The notes beneath the pieces are model-generated. The model did not search any database, was not told where the DNA came from, and saw only the letters and a program-made list of their open reading frames with translations. Below, piece by piece: positions 23,877-34,600 of a stretch of 64,000 bases of DNA. Numbering within the stretch: position 1 is the stretch's first letter; every line of letters starts with the position of its first letter. The DNA comes from Sclerotinia nivalis (Eukaryota > Ascomycota > Leotiomycetes > Helotiales > Sclerotiniaceae). The stretch spans positions 4,278,001-4,342,000 of the forward strand of contig JAPEIS010000001.1 of assembly GCA_029531795.1 (NCBI GenBank), given 5' to 3'. Made by a program: the position numbers and the translations under genes.

Positions 23877-24068
23877 TGTGACACAATTGCCGTAAAGAGC
23901 TGGAAAACCAGGGTTCAATTATCCTTAGAATCTATAACTAGAGAGTGAAAGGTCGATAACCCCGAAGGGGTTATATATACTAGTTACAGGCACGTGATCG
24001 ACCTCCGAGCGCTAGCCGCTCGGAGCTCGATCGGTACGATCGGCTTACATAATCTTCGAACCGTGACA
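23877..24068 (+). repeat. Solo LTR (family A), 192 bp, 5-bp target duplication
   Basis: Begins TGTGACACAA and ends CCGTGACA (TG...CA). It is flanked by the identical pentamer CTTCT at 23872-23876 and 24069-24073. It aligns with the interrupted copy at 25416-26070 over its whole length, sharing the GTAAAGAGCTG, CCCCGA-GGGG-TTATATATACTA and GATCGGTACGATCGGCTTA blocks. Orientation is assigned only by similarity between copies. Confidence 0.85.
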
Positions 24069-25415
24069 CTTCTGAAACCCATCCAAAATTATTGTATACA
24101 GAATATACTCCTCCAAAATCCCAATAACTCCTTCATCATCATGACTAACAACAAAGCCGATCAATTTAGATGTTCTGATGAAAAAGGCTTGCTGAAAGTC
24201 CGTTATCTTCTTTAAACATTTATATTCATATTGTATAGCTTTATTGTAAGTAGGTGTTAACATCTTACAATATATATTCTATCCGTTGATTGAGACTTTC
24301 GCGATATACCTAGTATCTATGAGTTTCTTAATAAATAAAATCTTCTGTATTGAATATCGAAGCAAATTCGATATAACATTAATAACAAGACGGAAGATAA
24401 AGTTTGATCGAGAGCGATATTCTTGAATTATATCCGTATTACTTCGATCAATCATAACTAGAGAAAAATAAAAGGTTTCTGGATTGAAGACAGAGTGTAG
24501 GGAAATAGATAGGCTTGAAGATCCTCTTTCAGTTTCAGATCTTAAAAGAGCAAACCTGCACTATCTAGTTTTATAGATTATATCCTCGATATCATTTTGG
24601 GCCTTTTTTAGGTTTTCGTTATCATTCTTCAGAAATGCTTTGTTGTATTAAGATAATAGCAATGTTATTGAATCCTCAGGAAAGGAAGTAGGATATATTG
24701 TAATGATAAAGCGTTTGCCGTTATATATAATGGTAAAGTTGTGACGGTATCTGTTTTCTCTGTTGATTCTTTAGGTAAAGAAACTAAGATTCTTCTTCCA
24801 TCGAGCTCTGTCCTCGTCCACCTGACCATTTCCTCCTATGTGACCAACATCCTCTACCGTCTCCCTGGCCTCCTCACTATCGCCCATGTCTGCCGCCATC
24901 ACATTATTCTTTTTTTCCTCCAATTCCATACTTTCCACCTCCCTGAACCTTTGCCAATCCTCGTTGATAGTCATAACTTTGAGTTCAGGATTGCATTAAA
25001 GACAGACCAATGATATTGTCGAGGCATGTTTGTGATTAGAGTGTCCATGAAAAATGCTAGGTGAGGGGAAAAAAGACAATCAAGATTTGAATATATTGGT
25101 TTGTATATGCATTTCTAAAACGGAAGGTGCGCGTAGTGTCAAAAACAAATGAGGATCAGTAAACACGACGGAAACGGTTACAAAATGACTAAGTTGAAGT
25201 TGCGCATTTTCTTTTCTAAACTAGGTTGAATCGGAGTGGTTATATAGACCCTTTTGGAGTCACGTTACCCGCCTCCTTTTTGGTACGGTAACTGGATCAG
25301 AATTCGATGCTGTAGATGTTAAGAATTATAACAAAGCAATAATCAAAATATATTTCGAGTAGAATATATTAATATAAAACTAGAAAGTACGATAACGGTT
25401 AATTATAGGAATTTT
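24069..25415. other. AT-rich intergenic between LTR copies
   Basis: Highly AT-rich. Open frames at 24741-25013 (plus) and 24771-24974 (minus, acidic with WQRFREVESMELEEKK) overlap antisense to each other. The acidic one might be a fragment of a coiled-coil protein, but I could not connect it to other exons. Confidence 0.35.
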
Positions 25416-26070
25416 TGTGATACAAATGCTGTAAAGAGCTGATAAATCAAAGTTCAATTATTCCTTAGAATTTAAAAGTAATGATTAAATTAAAAGATCG
25501 ATGACCCCGAGGGGATTATATATACTAACTTGTTATATCGATAATGATCACGGATCTTATACTAATCGATCGTATACACCTGTAATCTAATTCCTTAAGA
25601 TCACTATAGGATTAAGATTTTTATGAAATCACTTTTGTACAATTATTATTAATAGTAGATCGGATCTTGTAACAACTATAATTCATATAATCAAGCGATC
25701 ATATAATAGAGTTTTAGAGTTTGAAGAACTTTATATACTCCTAAAACATAGAAGTTCCTAAAACTCCTGAAACTTCTAAAACGAAGATCTATATAGCTAA
25801 AATAGATTCCCTTATATAGAACTTCGTATTCAAAAACAATTATTAGTTTAAACACTATAGTTACTATACAATACGATCATTTATATTCTTACATTACCAA
25901 GCCCTTGTTTGACCCTTAATAAAAACAACTACGGTCTTTCTATCAATCCTTCAATCACTTCGGAGATTGTAGCGGCGTAACATAACTATAGATACGTGAT
26001 CGATTTTGAGCAGCTAACGTTCGAAGTCCGATCGGTACGATCGGCTTATATAATCCTTTCAACCGTGACA
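25416..26070 (+). repeat. Solo LTR (family A) interrupted by another LTR
   Basis: The two halves (25416-25530 and 25988-26070) align with the family A copy at 23877-24068. Together they make about 198 bp, close to the 192 bp of the intact copy. Differences are largely C-to-T or G-to-A. No clean 5-bp duplication remains at the outer edges (ATTTT versus TATTT). The interruption is the family B solo LTR described separately. Confidence 0.8.
25531..25982 (+). repeat. Solo LTR (family B), 452 bp, nested, 5-bp target duplication
   Basis: Starts TGTTATATCG and ends GGCGTAACA. It is flanked by identical TAACT (25526-25530 and 25983-25987). Removing it plus one TAACT reconnects the two parts of a family A LTR, so it inserted into that older element. 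The 3' half resembles the block at 2218-2471. It is very AT-rich, consistent with repeat-induced point mutation (RIP). Confidence 0.87.
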
Positions 26071-26365
26071 TATTTCAGAGAAGACTTTGAGAATTGGATT
26101 TTTGAACCCTTTATTCTCGTATCAATAGATATTCTTCAAAATTTCTATTACGAAAATGAAATTATAATATATCGAAATCTTAATATTTGAACCGGTATAG
26201 CGGGGTTCTATTATATAATCAAAAGAATTAGTAAAGTAAATAATTTATAGAGTTTTCTTCTCCACTTTTACTACATAAGCGAGAAAAACTAGATTAAACC
26301 CACAACGAGTTGATTGAATTTTCATAGTACTTATAACTACTAATTCTATAGAGAAGTCAATCAAA

Positions 26366-26437
26366 GGGCTTGTGGTTTAGTGGTATAATATTCCCTTAGC
26401 ATGGGAAAGGTCCGGCGTTCGATTCGCCGCTAGTCCA
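26366..26437 (+). tRNA. tRNA-Ala (AGC), possibly decaying
   Basis: Cloverleaf with anticodon stem TTCCC/GGGAA, loop TTAGCAT and anticodon AGC at 26398-26400. The T-arm is CGGCG-TTCGATT-CGCCG and discriminator A at 26437. No intron is present. The acceptor stem GGGCTTG/CTAGTCC has a T-T mismatch and a G-T pair, so the gene may be mildly degenerate. It sits between family A/B LTR remnants and the family C LTRs. Confidence 0.75.
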
Positions 26438-26510
26438 ATATAAGTAATAGATTACTCTGTATTCTTTTTTAAATTTTTTTTTTTTTTTTTTGAGATTTAT
26501 AGATATAAAC

Positions 26511-26915
26511 TGTCACGGAGCTAGCGAGCGGGTCCCGATCGGGCGCGCCCCCGAGTAGGCTAGAGGCTAGTGTCACGGGGTCCCCGTATATGGTATACGG
26601 AGACCGCTCGGGTTCCGACCCGTAGGAGTCGGACCTCGGATAAGTGTAGGCTAGCCCCGGTCGGGGCTAGCGCTACACATAAATGTGTTTAAGGAACCGT
26701 TCCTTCTATAGAAACGTAGCTCTTCGAGCTACGTCTTATCAATAAAAGTGATTTCTGTTATCCTGTCTGCTGCCTCCGTGATAGCTAGGCCCGGTCAAGC
26801 CTAGCTCTCGCACATTCTGTATTTATATCTGCCCCCCGTTCTTAGAATCGTAGCTCTTCGAGCTACGTCTTATTAATAAAGTTGTATCTATTATTCTGTC
26901 TGCTGCCCCGTGATA
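26511..26915 (+). repeat. LTR (family C) interrupted by a second family C LTR
   Basis: The outer element starts TGTCACGG (26511) and ends CCGTGATA (26915), near-inverted ends (TGTCACGG / CCGTGACA with one C-to-T). Its 3' end (26849-26915) repeats the 3' end of the inner element (26715-26783): both contain CGTAGCTCTTCGAGCTACGT, then TTA-TAATAAA and CTGTCTGCTGCC. It is GC-richer than its surroundings. No target duplication was found for the outer copy. Confidence 0.7.
26571..26783 (+). repeat. Solo LTR (family C), 213 bp, nested, 5-bp target duplication
   Basis: Starts TGTCACGGGG and ends CTCCGTGATA. It is flanked by identical GCTAG (26566-26570 and 26784-26788). It lies inside the outer family C copy and contains the palindrome CGTAGCTCTTCGAGCTACG and an AATAAA-like signal near its 3' end, as expected for an LTR polyadenylation region. 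Confidence 0.85.
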
Positions 26916-27339
26916 CTTTTAAAGAGATAGTATGGCGTACTATAACTATCAAATACTGGAAATCTATTTTTGTTTTATATATTTTTATATTTTTATTTAT
27001 TTTTCATTTTTAGAATATTGATTTTTGGTGGTGTGTAGTGAAAACTAATTTCTGATCAAGGAAATTTCGCGAGTTGGTCGTTCATGGATGGGCATGGGAT
27101 AGTCTTTTCTTTTTCTTTTTGACGCGAGGATAGACTCCCCTACGCAATACTCTTTCGAAGAAATATGTATATTTCGCCGTTTATTTTCTGTGTACAGCAG
27201 GCAGTCTTTCCAATACCTTTTTCTTTCCATCACTGCGCACTCTCAATGATTTTGGGCGTCGGCAGTAATTGAGTGAACTGAATATAATTATGAATTTTAT
27301 GTTTTCTTCTCTTGCACCGTCATTGAATTTGTGAGAACT
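26916..27339. other. AT-rich intergenic
   Basis: Runs of T and A with no supported gene; forms the 3' flank of the minus-strand coiled-coil gene. Confidence 0.4.
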
Positions 27340-28340
27340 CTACTTAACCACTGTAGTGTCTTTCTCTTCTGCGTATCTCTTTAAGACTTCTCCATATTTC
27401 CCACACACTCCTCGTTCTCTTTTCATCTCCCATCTTTCTAATCTTCTTTCTTTCTTTCTTAATATCCTCTCTTTCTTTCTTAATCTCCTCTCTTTTGTTT
27501 TAACCTCCTCTCTTTCTCCTCTGATCTGTTCCAATTTCCTTACAATTCCCTCTCTTTGTCTTGTAATCTCCTCCCTCTTCCTTTTAAACTCTTCTCTTTC
27601 CCCTTCGATTTCTTTTCCCTTCTTCTTATCAACTTCCCCATCTTCGGAGGTGTCAAAAGTCTCCCCATCATCTGGATGAGCATAACCACATTGACAACTG
27701 GCTAATGAAGCAAGAGGTCTTACACGTCCTGGAGGCCTATTGTCCGCCACTGTCTCGCTTTTTGGTCTTCTTTGCTTTGGATACATTGCCCTTCCTACTG
27801 CCAGATACGTATCCTGGATTCTGGTCTTTTCCCACGTCTCAATTTCGGACGCTCGCGCATAATTCGCCAAAAGAAAATTCCACCATGAGTAACATGCTAC
27901 CTTCCAATCTCCCGACCTTTTTAAGTGGAGAAGTCCGGCATGTTTTTTCTCCCAGAGCATTGTGATGTATTCGATGGCGCTCCTCTGATACTTTCCCAAA
28001 TTCTGCAGTTCATAGTCTATGAATGTTTTATCAGGAGTCTGTCTGGATGAACGGGCATCATCTACGCCCCTCTGATCTTCTAGCCTATAATGTCTATAAT
28101 TTAATTATTAGCAAACAATTCTCTCCCCCAGTCACTCAGTCTAGATGCCTACATAAACGCGCCGGAATCAGTCTCATCGAACGTTTGCCCGTTTTCAGCG
28201 AAGGTTAACTCCGGTAAAATAATTGCCATTTGGCTAGGTTGCAAGGAATTCCCAACGATATCTTTTCCCGTATCAGGGTTAATAATGTCTGAAAGGTTCA
28301 TTTTCTTGTAATCAGGGTTTAGAATTTTTGAAAGATGCAT
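27340..28340 (-). CDS. Coiled-coil fungal protein of unknown function (313 aa)
   Basis: Minus strand, two exons (28340-28153 and 28093-27340) joined by a 59-nt intron (28094-28152; GTAGGC donor, GCTAATAATT branch region, TTATAG acceptor). Splicing replaces the stop right after GAFM and keeps one frame. The N-terminus is MHLSKILNPDYKKMNLSDII. A Trp/Tyr-rich block (WKVACYSWWNFLLANYARASEIETWEK) is followed by a Cys pair (CQCGYAHPDDGE). The last ~110 residues are almost wholly charged (EREEFKRKREEITRQ, KERRLRKKERILRKK), a long Arg/Glu coiled coil. No family was recognised and no signal peptide is present. It lies beside the LTR cluster, so it may be a lineage-specific gene. Confidence 0.6.
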
Positions 28341-29330
28341 TTTTTTGGAGTCAAGCTAGACTCTCTATTGAACGAGACTGACGTGGATGGATAACTGTCG
28401 GACTTAACTTAAACAGTATCGTGTTACAAGTGCAGTCTCTGAGGTGGATTGAAACTTGCTGAAGTGACTGGAGTATGTTTGCTATGAGTATAGCGTTTGA
28501 AGTTATCAATTGGAGCTAATTTTGCTGTTGTATGGGTAAGTAACATATAATGATGTGAACTCCAAGGCATTTACCAGAAATAAGATTATTTTCACAATGG
28601 TTGAATGATACAGAGGAAAAGGAAAAGTTTCCGAGAGATTTTTGAAGGGAAAGGTAAATATCTATGGTGGATATGGCCATAAATGGAAGGAAAGAGGCTC
28701 ACCAGTAACCACACTGAGCGTGCCTTCTTACTCAGAATTAGCAGATAATTGCCCGCATCAGTACCCATCAACACAGCTTTATTTGATCAGGCTCACGATA
28801 TCATGCTCATCCATGCCGATGTTTGCTCCTAAGGAGCTCCCGCTCAGTCATCCGTTTTACCTATTTTTTTTGGCATATCTACAGGATTTGGGACATTGTC
28901 AGTCGATCAATCATTCTGCTCTGTTCTTGCTCTACGTCTGTAAATCTAAAAGTTCGTCCGGCCTCACCTATCCGTACTGAGTATATCCAAATGAAAAGCG
29001 TTCAATCCTGTTCCGCTGAAGTGAATATTCACCTATCTGATACAGGTATTCAACATTCAATGTCACCCCATCCCATCCAATTCCGCTCCCATTTCCTTCT
29101 CGATTCCTCTCCAAAATGCCTAGGTCTCTCTCGCCATTCCCACCTTGGAAATTTCACGATATAGGGGGGAAGGATAGAATCGATACACCCTCCTTCAACA
29201 AAATAGGGTTCATTCGCATGTGAATGAAAGTTTTCGCCTGCACAAATATTCACTCTAGAAATTTCACTTCAACTTCACTTCAAACTTTCTTCCTTCCCTT
29301 CACTTCGGCCTCCCAATCACATCGCTTCCT
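28341..29330. other. Gene-poor region
   Basis: Low-complexity pyrimidine-rich sequence with short open frames on both strands. A minus-strand frame at 29050-29253 (YIVKFPRWEWRERPRHFGEES) looks somewhat protein-like but has no recognised family or clear splice partner. Confidence 0.35.
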
Positions 29331-29334
29331 CCAA

Positions 29335-29760
29335 ATCCCAAAAGTTTTGTTGCATATCTACAAAAAGTCCATCTTGGGATACCTCCTTCAAAGGCCTCTT
29401 ACACCAAAATGAAAAGCTTCATATTCTATACTCGGTTTTTCAACTTGATGAGGAGAATAGAAATTGAAAACTTTTCTACTTTTTTTTAAGTGGAAGATAT
29501 ATTTTCTCTTCTGAACTTCACTTCCTCAACTTCACTTTCAACCACCTCGTTCTATTCCCTCGACAAATTCGTTTCTCCAATTGCCCACTCCTATCCCGCC
29601 CAGGAAGTTTTGTTACATATCTACAAATAATAGGATCTTAGGATATCTCTTGAAATGGTCCCCTGCACCAAAACGAAAAGCTTCATCTTCAATATATGAT
29701 TCTGTATCTCTCTCTATCCAATGTGATGAGGAGAATCAAATTGGATTGAAGACTTCCATC
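29335..29760. repeat. Diverged direct repeats (two copies)
   Basis: Segments 29341-29470 and 29605-29755 share AAGTTTTGTTRCATATCTACAAA, then the CTTGGGATA/CTTAGGATA block, ACACCAAAATGAAAAGCTTCAT (versus GCACCAAAACGAAAAGCTTCAT) and GATGAGGAGAAT. On the minus strand both give a similar peptide (EYEAFHFG / EDEAFRFG ... RYPK). A third, inverted trace is near 30010-30050 (TTAGATATGCAACAAAACT). These may be fragments of a duplicated gene or of a dispersed repeat. Confidence 0.5.
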
Positions 29761-31640
29761 CAAAAATTACTATTTGATAGCTATAGAGACACTCTCCCTT
29801 CACTTCCTGCCCTTTCATCCCCCCATCTTCAATCATATCACACCTTAGCAATTATATCTCACAGGGCACAAGTAAGTAAATATAAATAAACAAATTCTTA
29901 TACAAAGTTTCCAATCTCACAATTCCACATTTCTCTCCCAACTTTAATACTACAATATCGATAAAACCATCTTTTCCTATCCCTTCCAGTCCTCACATTC
30001 CAAATTGGCTCAGAAATTCCCAAGCTTAGATATGCAACAAAACTCGGAGAAAGGTTTTGTAATATGGAAAAACAAAAGTATTTTCCTTGATTGATGAAGA
30101 TGAGGATGAAGGTCCAGTCAAAAGTCCTTATATTGTTAAATATTTCTTCTGATATGATTGATAGCATGTTATGAGTAGCTACAGACACAACTGGAAGGAG
30201 GAAGGAGGAGAATTTTATATTTACTATTTAGGAAATATTCTACAAGATCGACGGAGATGGAGCTCTTCAATTCTCATCCACATAGAGGGGGTCCAGTGTT
30301 ATCTTTATAATACTTCAGAATTGACAGAGGTATGATAGTAACATCATCGATCAAATGGTAAGAATATAGACACCTAAGAATACTGGATGATAAGATATAC
30401 TATCTTAAATAAGAACCATCTTTCAACATCCATCTTGTCTCGAGTCTTCTAAACTCTTTATATTCATTATCAAGAGCTTCATCCTAGGTAACCTTACTTC
30501 TCATTCAATTCTCGAGGCTCGTGTAGAAAGCACAAACGTAAGCCATAGCGGATTTCTTAGAATGGGGAGGAAGGCTTCATGAGGACTTATTTAGGAGCAA
30601 GATGTGGGATTGTCATCGTGTGCGGTGTATGGAAAGGTAGTATGTGAGTACGTGTTAAGGAAAATGGTGGTGAGAGAGTTTGAAAGGAGGTTCATGTTGT
30701 CTGTATATACGTACTTTAAATTTTGTTCTGAGCTATGAGGATAACTTTGTCCACTGGTGGATGAGTATGAGACTTGGTCTCTGATGGTGATGCTGTAATC
30801 TGCTATAGCCTTAGGATATATAGGCTATGCTTGAGATGGTGGATTTAAATGAGATGGTGGATGTAATTAAGGATTGAAATCTTGAAGTGGGAGTTTCTAT
30901 TGGGAGGATATTAGTGAGTCTGATATAGAAAAGGTAGTATTTTCCGGGGGAAATATAAGTTTTATCGAGGCTGCGGGTGCTTGCTTGCATTAGAACTAGT
31001 ACACAGACTTGATAGCATTTTTATGAGATATGATATGTATAGTATTGCAAGGCTACAATTGACTTATGGTGATGTTCAAGAGTTTTGACAGAGGAGGATT
31101 GATTCTCTTAAGGGTGGATGCATAGGAGAAAAAGTAGGCACCTTCTGATCACCTCAATAGCATCAATTAAATATTATAAGAGATCAATGCCAAATAAAAA
31201 AAAGATAATGAACCTAATAAGATCAAAGGAAGCCTCAACTTCATATTAATCACGAATTAGTCAAAATTATAATTTTCAATAGAATTTGAAGAGCATAATT
31301 GAATTGTTGAAGATATTCGAAGTCCAGCCTTCAAGGCTGATTCCTATCATATCACTTACAGATCGGCCAATTTACTTTCCGAGACCAAAACCAGAAAGAC
31401 TTTACATCTAAGCCAATGGATAACAAACAACCTAATCATCTTTCTGCAAGGCTGGAAATATTGAGGATATTGTAGTCATAAGATAATTTGTACTTTCGCA
31501 AATAAAGTCATTCGTTCCCTTTCTTCCTTCCTTCCTTTCTTTCTTTTCTTCTTCCTATGACATTTTACCCCTCTTTTACACAATTATCTGTTTGTACTTG
31601 ACCATGGAACTGCAACTCTCGAGAACCAACCTGCGTACTA
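29761..31640. other. Gene-poor upstream region of the chromodomain gene
   Basis: No gene supported. Immediately upstream of the chromodomain gene a CT-rich tract (31512-31556, TTCCTTCCTTCCTTTCTTTC) is a typical fungal core-promoter or transcription-start element. Confidence 0.4.
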
Positions 31641-34600
31641 ATGGATCTGTCAAATACTAATCGCGCAGTTGAATCAAATGCTCCAAAAGTAACACGACAG
31701 AGGCGTTTAAAGCGCAAGAACCTTGCAGAATCTCCAGTACGACCGCCGAGTCCTTCTGAGAAGAGGTTGAAGCAAAAAGAGAGTCCCCTTCCCTTATACA
31801 ACATAAAGGGCATATTGAGTGAACGAAAAATTGGTAAAACTACGGAATTCCTGATCGATTGGGAAGACAACCCCGAAACAGGGGAACCTTACGAGCCAAA
31901 TTGGGTATGAAGAATTTATAACAATATATGCCAGAGTGCTTGAAACTGATTACGAGACACTCTAGGAACCATATTCGAATGTCACAGAAGTTGCAATTTA
32001 TGAGTGGGAAAATAAACAAGCCATTAACAAATACAAGTCCCAATCACAACACACTTCCTCCCAAGATAGCGAACCTATACGGCCGAGAAAACGAAGAAAA
32101 ACGAAGATACTCAAAACCCCTGCCTTATTGGAGAAAGGACAGGTACGGAATCCCAATAAAGTCGCTGGAGAGAGTGTCGGAACGAAGAACAAGACCAGGG
32201 AGATCAAGGATAGTTACGAGGACCAAGAATCGGGCTCTGGCAATGGTCTTTCAATTGTGATTCCCCTCAATAAGGATATAAAACCAAACGAATATACTGT
32301 GTTCAGGTCATCTCAAGTGTCAAATTACTCGAACACTCAAGCAGATCTACAAGCGTCGTCTCCTTTGCAAGTCCAAAATTCCCTCGATTCTCAATTAGCA
32401 TTGCCACGTAGAAAATCAGCACCGGCCTTTATTTGGGACGAGGATATTGAACCAGGTTCCCAATATCTATCTGGCTCAACTTCATATAAACCATCCATTC
32501 CGAGAAGCGCAAGTGACTGTGAAGAAGACCCTCCCCAATCGGTACAACCCGAGGTTTCGGACCGAGCCCGGAAAGGTATTGCCCGTAGTAGCCCAGAAGT
32601 CCTTATTACACAACATACCGATACCGTCGATACCGTAACCGTCGCGACTGAAGAGGAGCAACAAGGAGATTCTAGTAATAATATTAATCAAAGAGTGCCT
32701 TTTGGAAAATCCTCAATTCCGGACAGTTTTATAATTGACAATTCACTCTCATCAATTGATTTGAACCTAGTACAGTCCGCCCCACAGGAACCCTTGACAC
32801 CAAAGCCACAACAACACTTAAGGTCGCAACCCTTAAGACATAACCGTACAGCCAGTACAGCCAGTGAGGAACCATCTCAAATACCGCCAGTCACAGATCT
32901 TTCTCCAGCGTCAAGAAATTCAATTTCTGATTCCCAGAAAAGTTTTGATCATTCATCAGAAGAGAAAGCAGGTCCGTCTGAATCTCAGAAGCAATTACAG
33001 TCACAACTATCGTTGGAGATACCTAATTCGTATCTTGTGAGCGATCCATTCACTAAAAGGTCAGTCTATCATTACCCGGTCTATCTGTATAGAAAAAGAT
33101 CTCATATTATTCTTCATTGGATCTTCATTGGATTAAAGCTTACAAAATCATTTAGCTCTCAAGCTCGAGGTGTGAACGCGCACACTGGTAGTCAAGGTCG
33201 TGCTTCCTCTTTGCCTAACGATCACTCTCAATTCAGAACATTGCTGTCTGATTCTCAGCGTTCCCAATCACTCCCTTCATCTACGAAAATTGATTCGAGC
33301 TCAGAAGCAACTTGGCAAGCTGCACAAATTGTCAGCCAAGTTCCGAGAACCTCATCTCAAGATCTTAACCGTGAAAATTCACAGTCACAGGGCTCTCAAG
33401 ACCACGTGCAGGTTGATAATTCCCAAGTCTCAGAATTTACAACCACACATCCAAACCGATATCTCGAAGGTCATCGTCATCTCTCAAACTTTGTGTCGAA
33501 AAAGCACCGCGTTATACATAACCACGATACCCGTACTGAAATACCTGAAACGCAGCCTTCTGCGTCCGAGCCTTCCGCAGAAGCAGCTTTCCCGCAAGTA
33601 TTAGCGAGTGTTGAGTCCGGCGCGCATCTTCACAACGCCGAATTGCAGTCTCAAGAACCGCCATTGTCGCAAGGTCCGGCCGAATTAGCTTGGTCCAGCG
33701 GCAGAAATTCACCAACAATACATTCGCCTTACCCTGTTGAGAAAATGTCAGCGGTTGGATCAGGTGCTTCTCATCTTGCTGTTGGTGAGAGAAGAGCGAG
33801 ATCAACAAAATCTAGATCTCCATCGAGCATGCCTCCTCGAGTAGCAACTGCACCACCAACCGCCTCAACCAACCACCTGTTGCCTATGCGGGATAGCATT
33901 ACTGATACATCAAGGCCACGCAACAGAGCAGTCTCGATGCCAAGATCTTCAATAGAGTCTGCAGACATGAGTCCCAACATATTGACTGTACGCAAATTAG
34001 GACGAAATGAATTTATTATTCCGCTACCAATGATGACACAAGTTCGTGATGTATATGATACTACAATCAGGAATAAGAAGAACGACATCATATCGTTCTT
34101 GGGAAGGTCATCAACAGCACCAGATTCAGATAGCATGGACCTGATGATTGAGGAATTGAAATTGATCTGTGATCATCAAGACTTGATTGTGGAGGAATCT
34201 TCAACTCAGAGCCTAGATGACAGTGCACAAGCTAGGTACGCTGTAACTATCAGCACCAAGTTTCTGTTTATTCAACAATTCCTGGATTCACTTCGAGCAG
34301 CTAAGGTTCATGTGGTGATATTAGCACGCGATGCGATTCTACCTATCCTTGAAGCACTCTTCAGATGGCAGCAGTATAACTACAGTCGCCCCGACATACC
34401 AGGGAATCCGGGAAAGTCTGAAAAAGATTTGATGCAAATCACGCTACTTCCTACATGGATCGATGTTCGCGATTGTATTGTTGCTCCTGCTTCAGTGGTT
34501 GTGGCATTTGACTCGTCATTCTCAGCGTCCCAAGGAGGAGATGAGTATTCTGAGATTTTACCTTTTGACCCCAGGAATCCGGATAAGCGCGCGCCTTTAT

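Noticed and set aside
27356..27679. Plus-strand Ser/Leu-rich open frame
   Set aside because: Antisense shadow of the charged coiled-coil region of the minus-strand gene.
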